Origin: Pseudomonadota bacterium
GTDB lineage: Bacteria > Pseudomonadota > Gammaproteobacteria > Burkholderiales > Burkholderiaceae_C
Direction of reading: 5' to 3'
DNA: 56,714 bases
NCBI GenBank assembly: GCA_018241185.1
Contig: JAFEEH010000205.1
Span: forward strand, 1 to 56,714
The notes beneath the pieces are model-generated. The model was not told the DNA's origin, searched no databases, and saw nothing but the letters and a program-made list of their open reading frames with translations. A program made the translations under genes and the position numbers. Shown piece by piece: positions 1 to 11,272 of this stretch (its first letter is position 1; the number at the start of each line of letters is the position of its first letter).

Positions 1-368
1 GGCGAGCCCTCGATCGGCGAGACGATCTTGACCAGGCCGTCCTCCTGCGAGATCTCGATGCCCACGCCCACGAATCGGCCCGAGGTGCCCTCGCGGAATT
101 CCTTGAAGGACTTCTTGTCGAAGTACTGCGAGTGCGGATCGAGCCCGGACACCATGCCGGAGATGGCGTCGGAGATCAGCTTCTTCTCGTCGACCGGCTC
201 GACGTAGTCGCTCTTGACCATGCCGAACACGGCAGCGAGCTGCTGCAGTTCTTCCAGCGGCAGGGGCGCCATCGCCCCTCGCGCCACCGTCTGCAGCGAG
301 ACGGTCGTCAGCACGCCGGCGACGACGCCTGCGCTCACCCAACCGGTGATCTTGAGTTTCTGGCCCAT
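1..368 (-). CDS. S41 family C-terminal processing peptidase, N-terminal part (runs off the window start)
   Basis: This is the first 122 codons of a periplasmic serine protease of the carboxyl-terminal processing (CtpA/Prc) family, which trims or degrades envelope proteins. The minus-strand frame starts at the ATG at 366-368 with MGQKLKITGWVSAGVVAG, a short basic stretch followed by a hydrophobic signal anchor. It then shows the family's helical N-terminal region (LAAVFGMVKSDYVEPVD, SGLDPHSQYFD) and the beginning of the PDZ domain (GRFVGVGIEI). The catalytic Ser-Lys region lies outside the window. It sits 87 bases downstream of gpmA on the same strand, an arrangement common in Burkholderiales, so co-transcription is likely. 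Family assignment is strong; the substrate is unknown. Confidence 0.85.
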   Translation of the reverse strand, partial: MGQKLKITGWVSAGVVAGVLTTVSLQTVARGAMAPLPLEELQQLAAVFGMVKSDYVEPVDEKKLISDAISGMVSGLDPHSQYFDKKSFKEFREGTSGRFVGVGIEISQEDGLVKIVSPIEGS

Positions 369-455
369 GGAGTTCCCTTCGGCGAACCGGATCGATTCAA
401 TATACACAGCTTGGAAGCAATTTCCCCGCCGCGGTTCCGTGACCGTTGAGTCCCG

Positions 456-1199
456 TCAGGCTTTGCCCTGCGAGGCGACGGCGGCTGCCGCCTTGGCCGC
501 GGCCTCGGCATCGCCCAGGTAATAGTGGCGCAGCGGCTTGAGGTCGTCGTCGAGTTCGTAGACCAGCGGGATGCCGTTCGGGATGTTCAGGCCGACGATG
601 TCGCTGTCGGAGATGCCGTCGAGGTACTTGACCAGTGCCCGGATCGAATTGCCGTGCGCCGCCACCACGATCCGGCGGCCGGCGCGTATGGCCGGAGCCA
701 TCGACTCGTTCCAGAACGGGAGCACGCGCGCCACGGTGTCCTTCAGGCACTCCGTCAGCGGGACCTGTTCGGGTGACAGCTTGGCATAGCGCACATCGCT
801 GCGCTCCGAGCGCGGGTCGGTCGGCTCCAGCGCCGGCGGCGGGGTGTCGTAGCTGCGGCGCCAGACCAGCACCTGCTCGTCGCCGTACTGCTTGGCCATG
901 TCGGCCTTGTTCAAGCCCTGCAGCGCGCCGTAGTGGCGTTCGTTGAGGCGCCAGGAATGCACCACAGGCAGCCAGGTGCGGTCCAGCTCGTCGAGCGTGT
1001 GCCACAGGGTGCGCGTGGCGCGCTTGAGCACGCTGGTGTAGGCGACGTCGAAATCGTAGCCCTCGGCCTTGAGCAAGCGCCCGGCCTGCTTGGCCTGCTC
1101 GACGCCGGTTTCGGTCAGGTCGACGTCAGTCCAGCCGGTGAAGCGGTTCTCGAGATTCCAGGTCGATTCGCCGTGGCGGATCAGCACCAGTTTGTGCAT
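456..1199 (-). CDS. gpmA: 2,3-bisphosphoglycerate-dependent phosphoglycerate mutase
   Basis: Interconverts 3- and 2-phosphoglycerate in glycolysis and gluconeogenesis in the cytoplasm, using a phosphohistidine intermediate. The 247-residue protein opens with the histidine phosphatase signature [10 protein letters not shown] (His9 is the phosphorylated residue), has the NERHYG segment with the acid Glu87, and the second catalytic histidine in [12 protein letters not shown] (about residue 182). Length and motifs match the dPGM family closely. It is the first gene of a minus-strand pair with the S41 peptidase and diverges from the rhodanese gene across a 70-base gap. That gap carries an AT-rich element (TCTAAAAT, about 1235-1242) that may serve as a -10 box. 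Confidence 0.97.
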   Translation of the reverse strand: MHKLVLIRHGESTWNLENRFTGWTDVDLTETGVEQAKQAGRLLKAEGYDFDVAYTSVLKRATRTLWHTLDELDRTWLPVVHSWRLNERHYGALQGLNKADMAKQYGDEQVLVWRRSYDTPPPALEPTDPRSERSDVRYAKLSPEQVPLTECLKDTVARVLPFWNESMAPAIRAGRRIVVAAHGNSIRALVKYLDGISDSDIVGLNIPNGIPLVYELDDDLKPLRHYYLGDAEAAAKAAAAVASQGKA

Positions 1200-1269
1200 G
1201 GAAGCCTTTTGGATGTTCGGTGGGAAAGCGCCATTCTAAAATCCCGGGTTTGCCCACCCGGAACGCCCC

Positions 1270-1677
1270 GTGAAATTCTTCGTCGACAACTGGCTCCTGA
1301 TTCTCATCGCCCTGAGCTCCGGCGGCATGCTCGCCTGGCCCAAACTGCGCGGTGCCGGCCAGGGCTCACTGACGGTGCAGGGTGCGGTGCACATCATCAA
1401 CCGCGAGCGCGGTGTGCTGGTCGACGTCCGTGAGCCGGACGAGTTCGCCGCCGGCCACCCGGTGGGCGCACGCAACGTGCCGCTGGACCAGTTGGAGGCC
1501 AAGCTGCCCGGTACGGTGAAGAACAAGACCGTGCCGCTGCTCCTGATCTGCGCCAGCGGCAGCCGCGCCCAGCGTGCCGTGGCCACGGCCAAGAAACTCG
1601 GCTATGAGCAGGCCCAAGCGGTGGGCGGCGGGCTGAAAGCGTGGAAAGACGCTAATCTGCCCGTCGAGAAGGCCTGA
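1270..1677 (+). CDS. Membrane-anchored rhodanese-like sulfurtransferase
   Basis: A single rhodanese domain behind one N-terminal membrane segment (NWLLILIALSSGGMLAW, residues 7-23), 135 residues in all, starting at GTG. The active-site loop reads CASGSRAQ with the catalytic cysteine at Cys94, and the VDVREPDEF and GHPVGARNVP motifs are typical of single-domain rhodaneses. These carry sulfur as a persulfide, but the acceptor is not identifiable here. It heads a plus-strand run with grxC and secB, the YibN-grxC-secB-gpsA order also seen in E. coli, so the group probably links redox or sulfur handling with protein export. The function call rests on family and context. Confidence 0.9.
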   Translation: MKFFVDNWLLILIALSSGGMLAWPKLRGAGQGSLTVQGAVHIINRERGVLVDVREPDEFAAGHPVGARNVPLDQLEAKLPGTVKNKTVPLLLICASGSRAQRAVATAKKLGYEQAQAVGGGLKAWKDANLPVEKA

Positions 1678-1710
1678 CGCGCCCCGGCGTCGCGGCCTGC
1701 AAGGAGTCCC

Positions 1711-1971
1711 ATGCAACCCGTCAAGATGTACACCACCGCGGTCTGTCCCTACTGCGTCCGCGCCAAGCAGATCCTCAAGTCCAAGGGCGTCGAGCAGATC
1801 GAGGAGATCCGCATCGACACCAACCCCGAGGAGCGCGCCCGCATGATGGAGATCACCCAGCGCCGCACCGTGCCGCAGATCTTCGTAGGCGACACCCACG
1901 TCGGCGGATGTGACGACCTGATCGCGCTCGACGGCCGCGGCGGCCTGGTGCCGCTGCTGCAGGGCGCCTGA
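1711..1971 (+). CDS. grxC: Glutaredoxin 3
   Basis: A small cytoplasmic dithiol glutaredoxin (86 residues) that reduces disulfides and glutathione mixed disulfides at the expense of glutathione. The CPYC active site is at residues 12-15, followed by the TVPQIF cis-proline segment and the GGCDDL glutathione-binding segment. A ribosome-binding site (AAGGAG) precedes the ATG. It is 33 bases after the rhodanese gene and about 125 bases before secB. A GC-rich hairpin-capable stretch (about 1981-2019) and a GATAAT element (2020-2025) in that gap suggest secB can also be transcribed separately. Confidence 0.96.
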   Translation: MQPVKMYTTAVCPYCVRAKQILKSKGVEQIEEIRIDTNPEERARMMEITQRRTVPQIFVGDTHVGGCDDLIALDGRGGLVPLLQGA

Positions 1972-2095
1972 ATCCGCGCTGCCTCCTCGGCCTGCGCCCG
2001 GATCGGGCGACGGGGAGGCGATAATCCCCGACCTCTCGCACGCCCGCCGTGGGAATCCTCCCTCGCGGGCGTTGTTTTGACCTGAAAGCAAAGCC

Positions 2096-2560
2096 ATGGC
2101 CGACCAACAAGCCGCAGAACCCGTCTTCCAGATCCAGCGCGTCTACCTCAAGGACCTGTCGCTGGAGCAGCCCAATTCGCCGGCCATCCTGCTGGAGCAG
2201 CAGCAGCCCACGGTCGACATCCAACTCGGCGTCGAAGCGCAGAACGTGACTGAAGGCATCTTCGAGATCACCGTGTCGGCCACGGTGCAGACCAAGATCG
2301 ACGACCGCACGGTGTTCCTGGTCGAGGCCAAGCAGGCCGGGATCTTCGAGATCCGCAACCTGCCCGAAGACCAGATGGGCCCGATCCTGGGCATCGCCTG
2401 CCCGCAGATCGTGTACCCCTACCTGCGCGGCAACGTGGCCGACGTGATTCAGCGCGGCGGCTTCCCGCCCGTGCACCTGGCCGAGATCAATTTCCAGGCC
2501 ATGTACGAGCAGCAGCAGGCCCAGGCCGCCGGCGAAGGCGTGCCGGCCAACGCCCAGTAA
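2096..2560 (+). CDS. secB: Protein-export chaperone SecB
   Basis: Tetrameric cytoplasmic chaperone that holds precursor proteins unfolded and hands them to SecA. The 154-residue protein carries the family hallmarks: [19 protein letters not shown] near the start, the acidic beta-sheet core, and the conserved QAGIFEI and [16 protein letters not shown] segments followed by [13 protein letters not shown]. The C-terminal tail is variable and polar, as usual. It is followed after 17 bases by gpsA, the conserved secB-gpsA pair of proteobacteria. No anomalies are seen. Confidence 0.98.
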   Translation: MADQQAAEPVFQIQRVYLKDLSLEQPNSPAILLEQQQPTVDIQLGVEAQNVTEGIFEITVSATVQTKIDDRTVFLVEAKQAGIFEIRNLPEDQMGPILGIACPQIVYPYLRGNVADVIQRGGFPPVHLAEINFQAMYEQQQAQAAGEGVPANAQ

Positions 2561-2577
2561 TCCGCGGCGCGTCGCCG

Positions 2578-3585
2578 ATGCGCATCTGCGTGCTCGGCGC
2601 CGGGGCCTGGGGCACGGCCCTGGCCATCAGCGCCGCCGGCCACACCGCGGGCGGCCGGAGCGTCACTTTGTGGGCGCGCGATCCGGGGCAGGTGACCGAG
2701 ATGGTTCGAGCGCGCAGCAACGCGCGCTACCTGCCCGGCATTCCCTTTCCGTCATCGCTCGTGCTGCAGGCCGGCGAAGCGCAGCATGCCTGCGCAAATG
2801 CCGACCTCGTCGTCGTCGCCACCCCCATGGCGGCGCTGCGCGAGCAGTTGGGCCTGCTGCAATCCTCTTTGGCGCCCGTTGCCTGGCTGTGCAAGGGCGT
2901 CGAACAGGCCGCCGGCAGCGCGCCCGGCCTTCTGGCCCACGAAATCCAGATGCAGGTCGCACCCAGCCTGCGCGCAGGGGTCCTCAGCGGTCCCAGCTTC
3001 GCCCAGGAAGTGGCGAGGGGCCAGCCCACGGCGCTGGTCGCAGCCAGCACCGACGCCGGCGTGCGCGATGCGCTGGTCGCGGCCTTCCATGGGCCCACGC
3101 TGCGCGTCTATGCCAATGACGATCTGGTCGGCGTCGAAGTCGGCGGGGCGGTGAAGAACGTGCTGGCCATCGCCACCGGCCTGGCCGACGGCCTGGCACT
3201 GGGCCTGAACGCGCGTGCGGCGCTCATCACGCGCGGACTGGCCGAGATGACGCGCTTCGGCGTCGCCCTCGGCGCGCGGCCTGACACCTTCATGGGCCTC
3301 TCGGGGCTGGGCGACCTGGTGCTCACCGCCACCGGCGACCTGTCGCGCAACCGGCGCGTGGGCCTGCTGCTGGCCGAGGGCCGCACGCTCACGCAGGCGG
3401 TCGAGTCGCTGGGTCACGTGGCCGAAGGCGTGTACTGCGCCCGAACCGTGGTGCAGCGCGCGCGGCACCTGGGCGTCGACATGCCGATTGCCCAGGGTGT
3501 GGTCGCGCTGCTGGATGGCCGCCTGCGTCCCGCCGATGTCGTGGCGGAGTTGATGGGGCGCGAGCCGGGCACCGAATCCCCTTGA
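2578..3585 (+). CDS. gpsA: NAD(P)H-dependent glycerol-3-phosphate dehydrogenase
   Basis: Reduces dihydroxyacetone phosphate to sn-glycerol 3-phosphate for phospholipid synthesis; cytoplasmic. The 335-residue protein begins with the nucleotide-binding motif [10 protein letters not shown] (residues 8-17), then has [17 protein letters not shown] and the catalytic-lysine segment [15 protein letters not shown]. The C-terminal domain includes [16 protein letters not shown] and SRNRRVG, all diagnostic for GpsA. The ATG lies 17 bases after the secB stop, so the two are probably co-transcribed. Length is normal. Confidence 0.97.
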   Translation: MRICVLGAGAWGTALAISAAGHTAGGRSVTLWARDPGQVTEMVRARSNARYLPGIPFPSSLVLQAGEAQHACANADLVVVATPMAALREQLGLLQSSLAPVAWLCKGVEQAAGSAPGLLAHEIQMQVAPSLRAGVLSGPSFAQEVARGQPTALVAASTDAGVRDALVAAFHGPTLRVYANDDLVGVEVGGAVKNVLAIATGLADGLALGLNARAALITRGLAEMTRFGVALGARPDTFMGLSGLGDLVLTATGDLSRNRRVGLLLAEGRTLTQAVESLGHVAEGVYCARTVVQRARHLGVDMPIAQGVVALLDGRLRPADVVAELMGREPGTESP

Positions 3586-3666
3586 GCGCCTGAGAGTCTT
3601 CGCCCCTCCCTGCCATCACGCCAAAAAGCGCACGGGCGCCGAGCCCACCGCGCCCAAGACCTTTCG

Positions 3667-4542
3667 ATGACTTCCCGTTTCTTCGATTTTTCCTCCTCCG
3701 CCGTGGCCGAGTTGGCGCGCGCGGATGCCGAGCGTGCACTGCGCGAGGACGTCGGTGACGGCGACCTGACGGCAGCCCTGGTGCCCGCACGCCCGGCCAC
3801 CGCCCGCGTGCTGTTGCGCGAAGACGCTGTCCTGTGCGGCGCGCCATGGGCCGAAGCCGTGGTGCGCCTGCTCGACCCGCAGGCCCGCATCACCTGGCAT
3901 GCCGCCGAGGGCGCGCGTGTCGCTGCAGGCCAGACCGTGCTGGAGATCGTCGGCGACGCGCGCGCGCTGCTCACCGCCGAACGTACCGCGCTGAACTACC
4001 TGCAGCTTCTCAGTGCCGTGGCCACCCGCACCGCCACTTACGTCGAGACGGTGCGTGGCACGCGCGCACAGGTCGTCGACACCCGCAAGACCCTGCCCGG
4101 CCTGCGTTTGGCGCAGAAGTACGCTGTGCGCACCGGCGGCGGCACCAACCACCGCATCGGCCTGTACGACGCCATCCTGATCAAGGAAAACCACATCGCT
4201 GCTGCCGGTGGCGTGGCCGCCGCGCTGGCGGCCGCAGGCCGGCTGGGCGGTCAGGCCCGGTTCACCGAGATCGAAGTCGAGACCCTGGTCCAGCTCGACG
4301 AGGCGCTGGCCCACGGTGCGCGCATGGTGCTGCTCGACAACATGGACCTGTCCACCCTGCGCGAAGCGGTGCTACGCAACGAGGCCGCCGGAGCCGCCCG
4401 CGCGGTACTGGAGATTTCCGGCGGCGTCACGCTCGAGGGCCTGCGCGCGCTGGCCGAGACCGGCGTCGACCGAATCTCGGTCGGCGCGCTGACCAAGGAC
4501 ATCAAGGCCACCGACTTCTCCATGCGCTTTGCCGGACACTGA
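3667..4542 (+). CDS. nadC: Nicotinate-nucleotide diphosphorylase (quinolinate phosphoribosyltransferase)
   Basis: Third step of de novo NAD synthesis: condenses quinolinate with PRPP to nicotinate mononucleotide, releasing CO2. The 291-residue protein shows the [11 protein letters not shown]-terminal motif, the [16 protein letters not shown] helix, the substrate-binding segment [10 protein letters not shown] followed by [13 protein letters not shown], and the phosphate-binding C-terminal strands ([20 protein letters not shown]). The stop codon is one base before the ATG of nadA, so translation is likely coupled. The partner nadB lies in the window on the opposite strand. Confidence 0.97.
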   Translation: MTSRFFDFSSSAVAELARADAERALREDVGDGDLTAALVPARPATARVLLREDAVLCGAPWAEAVVRLLDPQARITWHAAEGARVAAGQTVLEIVGDARALLTAERTALNYLQLLSAVATRTATYVETVRGTRAQVVDTRKTLPGLRLAQKYAVRTGGGTNHRIGLYDAILIKENHIAAAGGVAAALAAAGRLGGQARFTEIEVETLVQLDEALAHGARMVLLDNMDLSTLREAVLRNEAAGAARAVLEISGGVTLEGLRALAETGVDRISVGALTKDIKATDFSMRFAGH

Positions 4543-4543
4543 C

Positions 4544-5659
4544 ATGGCCGCCCTCATCGACATCGAATACGAACAGCCGGACGGCGCAACCTGCGACACC
4601 CGCGTCGCCTGGGCCCGCGTGCCGCCGGAGCCCGCGCCGGCCGAGCGCGAGGCGCTGAAGGCCCGCATCCGCGAACTGCTGCGCGAGCGCAACGCGGTGA
4701 TGGTCTCGCACTACTACGTGCACCCCGACCTGCAGGACCTGGCCGAGGAAACGGGCGGCATCGTGAGCGACTCGCTCGAGATGGCCCGCTTCGGCCGCGA
4801 CCACGCGGCCCGGACGCTGATCGTCTCCGGCGTGCGCTTCATGGGCGAAACGGCCAAGATCCTCTCGCCCGAGAAGCGGGTGCTGATGCCCGACCTGGAC
4901 GCCACCTGTTCGCTCGACCTGGGTTGCCCGGCCGACGAGTTCGCGGCCTTCTGCGATGCGCACCCCGACCGCACCGTGGTGGTCTATGCCAACACCAGCG
5001 CGGCGGTGAAGGCACGGGCCGATTGGCTGGTCACCTCCAGCTGTGCGCTCGACGTGGTGCGCGCGCTCGACGCCCAGGGCCGCAAGATCCTGTGGGCCCC
5101 CGATCGCCACCTGGGTGACTACATCCGCCGCGAGACCGGTGCCGACATGCTGAACTGGAACGGCGCCTGCATCGTGCACGACGAGTTCAAGGCGCTCGAG
5201 CTGGAACTGCTCAAGCAGGCGCACCCGATGGCCAAGGTGCTGGTGCACCCCGAATCCTCCGCCGCGGTGGTCGCGCTGGCCGATGCGGTGGGCTCCACCT
5301 CCGGCATCCTGGCTGCTGCCGCGCGCATGGACGCGCCCGAATTCATCGTTGCGACCGACAACGGCCTGCTGCACAAGCTTCGCACGCTCAACCCTGGCAA
5401 GACCTTCATCGAGGCGCCCACCGCCGGCAACAGTGCCACTTGCAAGAGCTGCGCGCACTGTCCGTGGATGGCCATGAACGGCCTGGCCGACCTGGCGCGC
5501 ATGCTGGAGAGCGGCCACGGCGAAATTCACGAGGTGCATGTCGACCCGACGCTGGGCCTGCGTGCCCGCGTGCCGATCGACCGCATGCTGGCCTTCACCG
5601 CGGGCCTCAAGCAGGGCCAGGCGCCCGGCGCGCTGGTCGCCGGCATCGGCGCGGCCTGA
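4544..5659 (+). CDS. nadA: Quinolinate synthase (4Fe-4S)
   Basis: Second step of de novo NAD synthesis: condenses iminoaspartate from NadB with dihydroxyacetone phosphate to quinolinate. The 371-residue protein has the [20 protein letters not shown] region, and the three cluster cysteines are expected in [20 protein letters not shown] and [10 protein letters not shown] chose the ATG at 4544 over an in-frame TTG at 4529, because the latter lies inside nadC. The stop overlaps the ATG of the pabB-pabC gene by one base (TGATG), indicating translational coupling in a nadC-nadA-pabBC operon. Confidence 0.96.
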   Translation: MAALIDIEYEQPDGATCDTRVAWARVPPEPAPAEREALKARIRELLRERNAVMVSHYYVHPDLQDLAEETGGIVSDSLEMARFGRDHAARTLIVSGVRFMGETAKILSPEKRVLMPDLDATCSLDLGCPADEFAAFCDAHPDRTVVVYANTSAAVKARADWLVTSSCALDVVRALDAQGRKILWAPDRHLGDYIRRETGADMLNWNGACIVHDEFKALELELLKQAHPMAKVLVHPESSAAVVALADAVGSTSGILAAAARMDAPEFIVATDNGLLHKLRTLNPGKTFIEAPTAGNSATCKSCAHCPWMAMNGLADLARMLESGHGEIHEVHVDPTLGLRARVPIDRMLAFTAGLKQGQAPGALVAGIGAA

Positions 5660-7422
5660 TGGCCCACGCCGTCTCGGCGCGCATCGACTTCGCTTCGCCC
5701 CATGACCCTGCCGCACCGCGCCTGCGGCACGCCTTCGGCATGCCGCGCGAGTGCCTGGTCGCACACGCCGTGGCCGAAGTCCGGCCGGTGCTCGACGCGG
5801 TGCAGGCGCATGCGCGGCAGGGCCGTTGGTGCGTGGGTTACCTGCGCTACGAGGCAGCGCCAGCCTTCGATGTAGCGCTGGCGGTACGCCCCGCCGACGG
5901 CCCACTGGCCTGGTTCGGCATCCACGACGAGGCGCTGGCCTGGCGCGACGATGACGTCCCCGAAGGCCCGCCTGCGCAGGTGGCGTGGCAGGCCTCGCTC
6001 ACGCGCGGCGAATTCGACGGCGCGCTGGCGCGATTGCACGCCGCCATCGCCGCCGGTGCCCTCTACCAGGCCAACTACACCGCGCCGCTTCACGGCACCT
6101 TGGCCGCGGCGGCAGACACCCGCCAGCGTGCGTGGGCGCTCTTCGACGCGCTGCGGCTGGCGCAGCCCGGTGGTTATGCCGCCTTCATCGACGCCGGCAC
6201 GGAACAGGTGCTGTCGGTATCGCCCGAGCTGTTCTTCGACTGGCGCGAGCGGCGCCTGCTGACCCGGCCGATGAAGGGCACCGCCGCGCGCGGCCCCGAC
6301 GCGCAGGCCGATGCACTGGCAGCCCGCCAACTGGTCGGGTCGCCCAAGGAGCGCGCCGAGAACGTGATGGTGGTCGACCTGCTGCGCAACGACCTGTCTC
6401 GCATCGCCGAAGCCCATTCGGTGCGCGTGCCCCGGCTCTTCCACGCCGAGGCCTTGCCCACCGTGTGGCAGATGACCTCCGACGTCGAGGCGCGCACCCG
6501 CGCCGGCTGCACGCTGGCTGACGTGTTCACCGCGCTCTTTCCCTGTGGTTCGGTGACCGGCGCGCCCAAGGTGGCGGCGATGCAGGCCATCCGCGCACTC
6601 GAACCGGCGCCGCGCGGCGTGTACTGCGGCGCCGTCGGCGTGGTGCAGCCCGGCGGCGCGGCGATCTTCAATGTGCCCATCCGCACGGTGGTGCTGCGCG
6701 GCAATCGGGCCGTGTGCGGCATCGGCAGCGGCATCACGGCCGGCGCGGATGCCGAGGGCGAGTGGCGGGAATGGCAGCACAAGCGGGCCTTCGTCGATCG
6801 CGCCGGCCAGCCCTTCTCGTTGCTCGAAACGCTGTTGCTGGCAGACGGCCAGGTGCGCGACGCCGGCGCCCACCTGGCGCGCATGGCAGCTGCGGCCGTG
6901 CATTTCGGCCGCTGTTGGCCGGCCGAGGCGGCGGCCCAGGCCCTTGTGGATTTGGCGCAGGCGCACCCGCGCGGTGCTTGGCGCGTGCGCCTGCTGCTCG
7001 ATGCCGACGGGCGCCTGGAAGCCCAGGCCTACGGGCAGGATGCGACCCCCGTGCGCGTGCGCCTGCAGCTTGCCGATCGACCCTTCGAAGAAGCGCACGG
7101 CGAATTCGTGCGCTTCAAGACCACCCGCCGCGCGCACTACGACGCGTTCGCGCCCACCCGGCCCGGTTGCTTCGACACTCTGCTCTGGAACACCGCGGGC
7201 GAGTTGACCGAATGCACGCGCGGCAACATCGCCTTCAGGATCGGCGGCCGCTGGGTCACGCCGCCCCTGGCGTGCGGGCTGCTGGGCGGCGTCGGCCGTG
7301 CACGCGCGCTGCGCGAAGGACGGCTAGCCGAGGCCGTGGTGCGGAAGGGCGAGCTCCCGCGCGTGGAGGCACTGGCCTTCCTCAACAGCCTGCGCGGCTG
7401 GATCGAGGCCGAACTCGACTGA
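5659..7422 (+). CDS. pabB: Aminodeoxychorismate synthase component I fused to 4-amino-4-deoxychorismate lyase (PabB-PabC)
   Basis: Two successive steps of p-aminobenzoate (folate) synthesis in one 587-residue chain. The chorismate-binding domain (about residues 100-380) has RPMKGTAARG; the PxKGT lysine at about residue 206 separates PabB from anthranilate synthases. It also has ENVMVVDLLRNDLSR and FPCGSVTGAPKVAAMQAI. The C-terminal third is a class IV aminotransferase fold like PabC, with the PLP lysine in FVRFKTTRR (about residue 487) and the LTECTRGNIAF and CGLLGGVGRARAL segments. The start is the ATG at 5659, overlapping the nadA stop. Such PabBC fusions are known in Betaproteobacteria. 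The glutaminase subunit PabA is not in the window. Confidence 0.94.
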   Translation: MAHAVSARIDFASPHDPAAPRLRHAFGMPRECLVAHAVAEVRPVLDAVQAHARQGRWCVGYLRYEAAPAFDVALAVRPADGPLAWFGIHDEALAWRDDDVPEGPPAQVAWQASLTRGEFDGALARLHAAIAAGALYQANYTAPLHGTLAAAADTRQRAWALFDALRLAQPGGYAAFIDAGTEQVLSVSPELFFDWRERRLLTRPMKGTAARGPDAQADALAARQLVGSPKERAENVMVVDLLRNDLSRIAEAHSVRVPRLFHAEALPTVWQMTSDVEARTRAGCTLADVFTALFPCGSVTGAPKVAAMQAIRALEPAPRGVYCGAVGVVQPGGAAIFNVPIRTVVLRGNRAVCGIGSGITAGADAEGEWREWQHKRAFVDRAGQPFSLLETLLLADGQVRDAGAHLARMAAAAVHFGRCWPAEAAAQALVDLAQAHPRGAWRVRLLLDADGRLEAQAYGQDATPVRVRLQLADRPFEEAHGEFVRFKTTRRAHYDAFAPTRPGCFDTLLWNTAGELTECTRGNIAFRIGGRWVTPPLACGLLGGVGRARALREGRLAEAVVRKGELPRVEALAFLNSLRGWIEAELD

Positions 7423-7438
7423 CGGCCTGCGGCGCGGC

Positions 7439-8272
<834 letters not shown>

Positions 8273-9145
8273 CTACCAGGCGTGAAGTCGATCGTCGGGG
8301 AAGCTGCCGTCCTTGACGGCGCGCACATAGGCGGCCATGGCCTGCGCGATGCCGGGCGCGTCGGCCATGAAGTTGCGCACGAACTTCGGCATCTTTCCGA
8401 GGTTCATGCCCAGCATGTCGTGCAGCACCAGCACCTGGCCCGCGGTGCCGCGGCCGGCACCGATGCCGATGGTGGCGCAGCGCGGCAATGCGGCACTCAG
8501 CTCGGCCGCCAGCAGGGCCGGCACCATCTCCAGCACCAGCATCGCGGCGCCGGCTTCCTGCAGCGCGTGGGCCTCCTGCTTCAGGCGCTGCGCCGCAGCG
8601 TCGTCGCGGCCCTGCACGCGATACCCGCCCAGTGCGTGCACGGTCTGCGGCGTGAGTCCGAGGTGGGCGCACACCGGAATGCCACGCTCGACCAGGAAGC
8701 GCACCGTCTCGGTGGTCCATCCGCCGCCTTCCAGCTTGACCATGTGCGCGCCGGCCTGCATCAGCACGGTGGCGCTGCGCAGGGCCTGCTCGCGCGATTC
8801 CTGGTAGCTGCCGAAGGGCAGGTCGGCGATCAGCCAGGCCGTGCCCTGCACGCGGTGCAGGCCGCGGAACACGCATTCGGTGTGGTAGCGCATCGTCTCC
8901 AGGCTCACGCCGACGGTGCTGTGCAGGCCCTGGCAGACCATGCCGACCGAGTCGCCGACCAGGATGCACTCGACGCCGGCGGCGTCGGCCATGGCGGCGA
9001 AGGTGGCGTCGTACGCAGTGAGCATGGTGATCTTCTCGCCGCGCGCGTGCATGTCGGCCAGGCGCGGCAGGCTCAAGGGCTTGCGCTGCGCCGGCTCGAC
9101 GGCGGGCGGCAGCGTGCCATAGGGGGAGGCAGGGGCGACGGACAT
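8273..9145 (-). CDS. panB: 3-methyl-2-oxobutanoate hydroxymethyltransferase
   Basis: First committed step of pantothenate synthesis: transfers a hydroxymethyl group from methylenetetrahydrofolate to ketoisovalerate. The TIM-barrel protein (290 residues from the ATG at 9143-9145) shows [26 protein letters not shown] with the metal-binding aspartate, [29 protein letters not shown] and [10 protein letters not shown]. An in-frame ATG 15 bases upstream (9160) would add MESPA and cannot be excluded. It is followed directly by panC and preceded, after 74 bases, by panD on the same strand. Confidence 0.96.
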   Translation of the reverse strand: MSVAPASPYGTLPPAVEPAQRKPLSLPRLADMHARGEKITMLTAYDATFAAMADAAGVECILVGDSVGMVCQGLHSTVGVSLETMRYHTECVFRGLHRVQGTAWLIADLPFGSYQESREQALRSATVLMQAGAHMVKLEGGGWTTETVRFLVERGIPVCAHLGLTPQTVHALGGYRVQGRDDAAAQRLKQEAHALQEAGAAMLVLEMVPALLAAELSAALPRCATIGIGAGRGTAGQVLVLHDMLGMNLGKMPKFVRNFMADAPGIAQAMAAYVRAVKDGSFPDDRLHAW

Positions 9146-9219
9146 GGCCGGGCTCTCCATGGGAAAGGGCGGCCGTGCGCGGCCGCGTTGGAAGGAAAGG
9201 AAGGCGAGTCGCGCGGGGA

Positions 9220-9621
9220 TCAGGCGATCACCGGCTCGGCCGACGCGGCCTGCACGGGAACGTGCGCGCGCAGCTCGCGGATGCGATTCGCCTCGTCGAC
9301 GAACACCAGCTTCGGCTGATGACCGCGTACCTTCTCGTCGGGCACGAGGCCGAAGGCCGCGATGATGACGAGGTCGCCTACCGAGGCGCGCCGCGCCGCC
9401 GAGCCGTTGAGCGAGATGATCCCGCTGCCGCGTTCGCCACGGATCGCGTACGTGACGAAGCGTTCGCCGTTGTCGATGTTCCAGATGTGAACCTGCTCGT
9501 TCTCTGCCATCCCGGCAGCGTCGAGCAGGTCTTCGTCGATGGCACAGGAGCCTTCGTAGTGCAGTTCGCAGTCGGTGACGACGGCGCGGTGGATCTTCGA
9601 CGTGAGCAGGGTGCGGAACAT
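9220..9621 (-). CDS. panD: Aspartate 1-decarboxylase proenzyme
   Basis: Makes beta-alanine for pantothenate by decarboxylating aspartate; a pyruvoyl enzyme that cleaves itself. The 133-residue protein (ATG at 9619-9621) has the self-cleavage site Gly24-Ser25 in [13 protein letters not shown], exactly where the family has it, preceded by LTSKIHRA and followed by [18 protein letters not shown]. Cleavage leaves the pyruvoyl group on Ser25. A longer in-frame start at 9642 would add MQRQEAA, which does not fit the family. It lies between nadB and panB on the minus strand, giving a complete panBCD set in about 2.2 kb. Confidence 0.97.
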   Translation of the reverse strand: MFRTLLTSKIHRAVVTDCELHYEGSCAIDEDLLDAAGMAENEQVHIWNIDNGERFVTYAIRGERGSGIISLNGSAARRASVGDLVIIAAFGLVPDEKVRGHQPKLVFVDEANRIRELRAHVPVQAASAEPVIA

Positions 9622-9678
9622 GGCGGCTTCTTGCCTCTGCAAAGGATGGTGGATGAAGATCGGCGCCCCCCGCCGGGC

Positions 9679-11256
9679 TCAGCGCGCGGGGGGCACCAGG
9701 ATGGTGGGCGCCGCTGGTGCGGCCAGCGTTGGGTAGTCGCGGCTGAAGTGCAGCCCGCGGCTCTCGTGCCGGGCCTGGGCCGAACGCACGATCAGGTCGG
9801 CGACCTGGACCAGGTTGCGCAACTCCAGCAGGTCGCGGCACACATGGAAGTTGGCATAGAACTCGTGGATCTCGGCGTGCAGCAGCGCGATGCGGTGTGC
9901 CGCGCGCTCCAGCCGCTTGTCGGTGCGCACGATGCCCACGTAGTCCCACATGAAGCGGCGCAACTCGTCCCAGTTGTGCGAGATGACCACCGCCTCGTCG
10001 GCATCAGTGACGCGGCTGTCGTCCCAGGCCGGCAGCGGGAGCGTGTCGCGCACGGGCGCCTGCGCGATGGCCTCGGTCGCGGCGCGCGCGAACACCATGC
10101 ATTCCACCAGCGAGTTGCTGGCCAGCCGGTTGGCGCCGTGCAGCCCGGTGCAGGCGGTCTCGCCGATGGCGAGCAGGCCGGGCACGTCGGTGCGCCCAGC
10201 CAGGTCGGTCAGTACCCCGCCGCAGGTGTAGTGCGCGGCCGGGACCACGGGAATGGGTTCGCGCGTGATGTCGATGCCCAGTGCGGCGCAGCGCGCCAGG
10301 ATGTTGGGGAAGTGGGCCTGCAGGAACTCCGGTGGCTGGTGCGAGATGTCGAGGTGCACGCAATCCAGGCCGTGCCGCTTCATCTCGTCGTCGATGGCGC
10401 GCGCCACCACGTCGCGCGGGGCCAGTTCGGCGCGTTCGTCGTGCGACGGCATGAAGCGCGTGCCGTCCGGCAGCTTCAACTGCCCGCCTTCGCCGCGCAC
10501 CGCCTCGCTGATGAGGAAGGACTTGGCATGCGGGTGGTACAGGCAGGTCGGGTGGAACTGGATGAACTCCATGTTCGACACCCGGCAGCCCGCCCGCCAC
10601 GCGGCGGCGATGCCGTCGCCGGTGGCGGTGTCGGGGTTGGTGGTGTAGAGGTAGACCTTGCCGGCGCCTCCGGTGGCCAGGATCGTGTGCGGGGCGCGGA
10701 AGGTATGCACCGTGTCGGCGGCACCGTCGTGTGCGTACAAGCCAAGACAGGCCCGGTCCTTCATCCCGAGCTTGTGGCCGGTGATGAGGTCGACCAGCGT
10801 GTGGTCTTCGAACAGCCGGATGCCCGGCGTGGCGCGTACCCGCTCGATCAGCGCCTGCTGCACCGCCGCGCCCGTGGCGTCGGTGGCGTGCACGATGCGG
10901 CGCTGGCTGTGGCCGCCCTCGCGCGTCAGGTGCAGCGCGTCGTCCTCCATCGAGAAGGGCACGCCCAGTTCCTGCAGCCACTGCACAGCCTGCGGCGCAT
11001 GCTCGACCACGAAGCGGGTGGCGGCCAGGTCGCACAGGCCGGCGCCGGCCACCAGGGTGTCGTCGACATGCGATTCGAAGGTGTCGCCGTCGCCCAGCAC
11101 CGCCGCGATCCCGCCTTGCGCCCAGCCGCTGGCACCGTCGGCCAGTGCGCGCTTGGTCAGCACCGCCACGCGATGCGTCGGCGCCAGGTGCAGGGCGGCG
11201 CTCAGGCCGGCCAGTCCGCTGCCGACGATCAGCACGTCGAAGTCGTGGGTCGCCAT
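9679..11256 (-). CDS. nadB: L-aspartate oxidase
   Basis: First step of de novo NAD synthesis: FAD-dependent oxidation of L-aspartate to iminoaspartate, passed to NadA. The 525-residue protein begins with the dinucleotide-binding motif [16 protein letters not shown], then has [13 protein letters not shown], the substrate-binding segment [31 protein letters not shown] and [20 protein letters not shown], all typical of NadB rather than succinate dehydrogenase. It follows scpA by 16 bases and precedes panD by 57 bases, so it is probably part of one transcript with both. Confidence 0.97.
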   Translation of the reverse strand: MATHDFDVLIVGSGLAGLSAALHLAPTHRVAVLTKRALADGASGWAQGGIAAVLGDGDTFESHVDDTLVAGAGLCDLAATRFVVEHAPQAVQWLQELGVPFSMEDDALHLTREGGHSQRRIVHATDATGAAVQQALIERVRATPGIRLFEDHTLVDLITGHKLGMKDRACLGLYAHDGAADTVHTFRAPHTILATGGAGKVYLYTTNPDTATGDGIAAAWRAGCRVSNMEFIQFHPTCLYHPHAKSFLISEAVRGEGGQLKLPDGTRFMPSHDERAELAPRDVVARAIDDEMKRHGLDCVHLDISHQPPEFLQAHFPNILARCAALGIDITREPIPVVPAAHYTCGGVLTDLAGRTDVPGLLAIGETACTGLHGANRLASNSLVECMVFARAATEAIAQAPVRDTLPLPAWDDSRVTDADEAVVISHNWDELRRFMWDYVGIVRTDKRLERAAHRIALLHAEIHEFYANFHVCRDLLELRNLVQVADLIVRSAQARHESRGLHFSRDYPTLAAPAAPTILVPPAR

Positions 11257-11272
11257 CGACGGAAACCGGCGC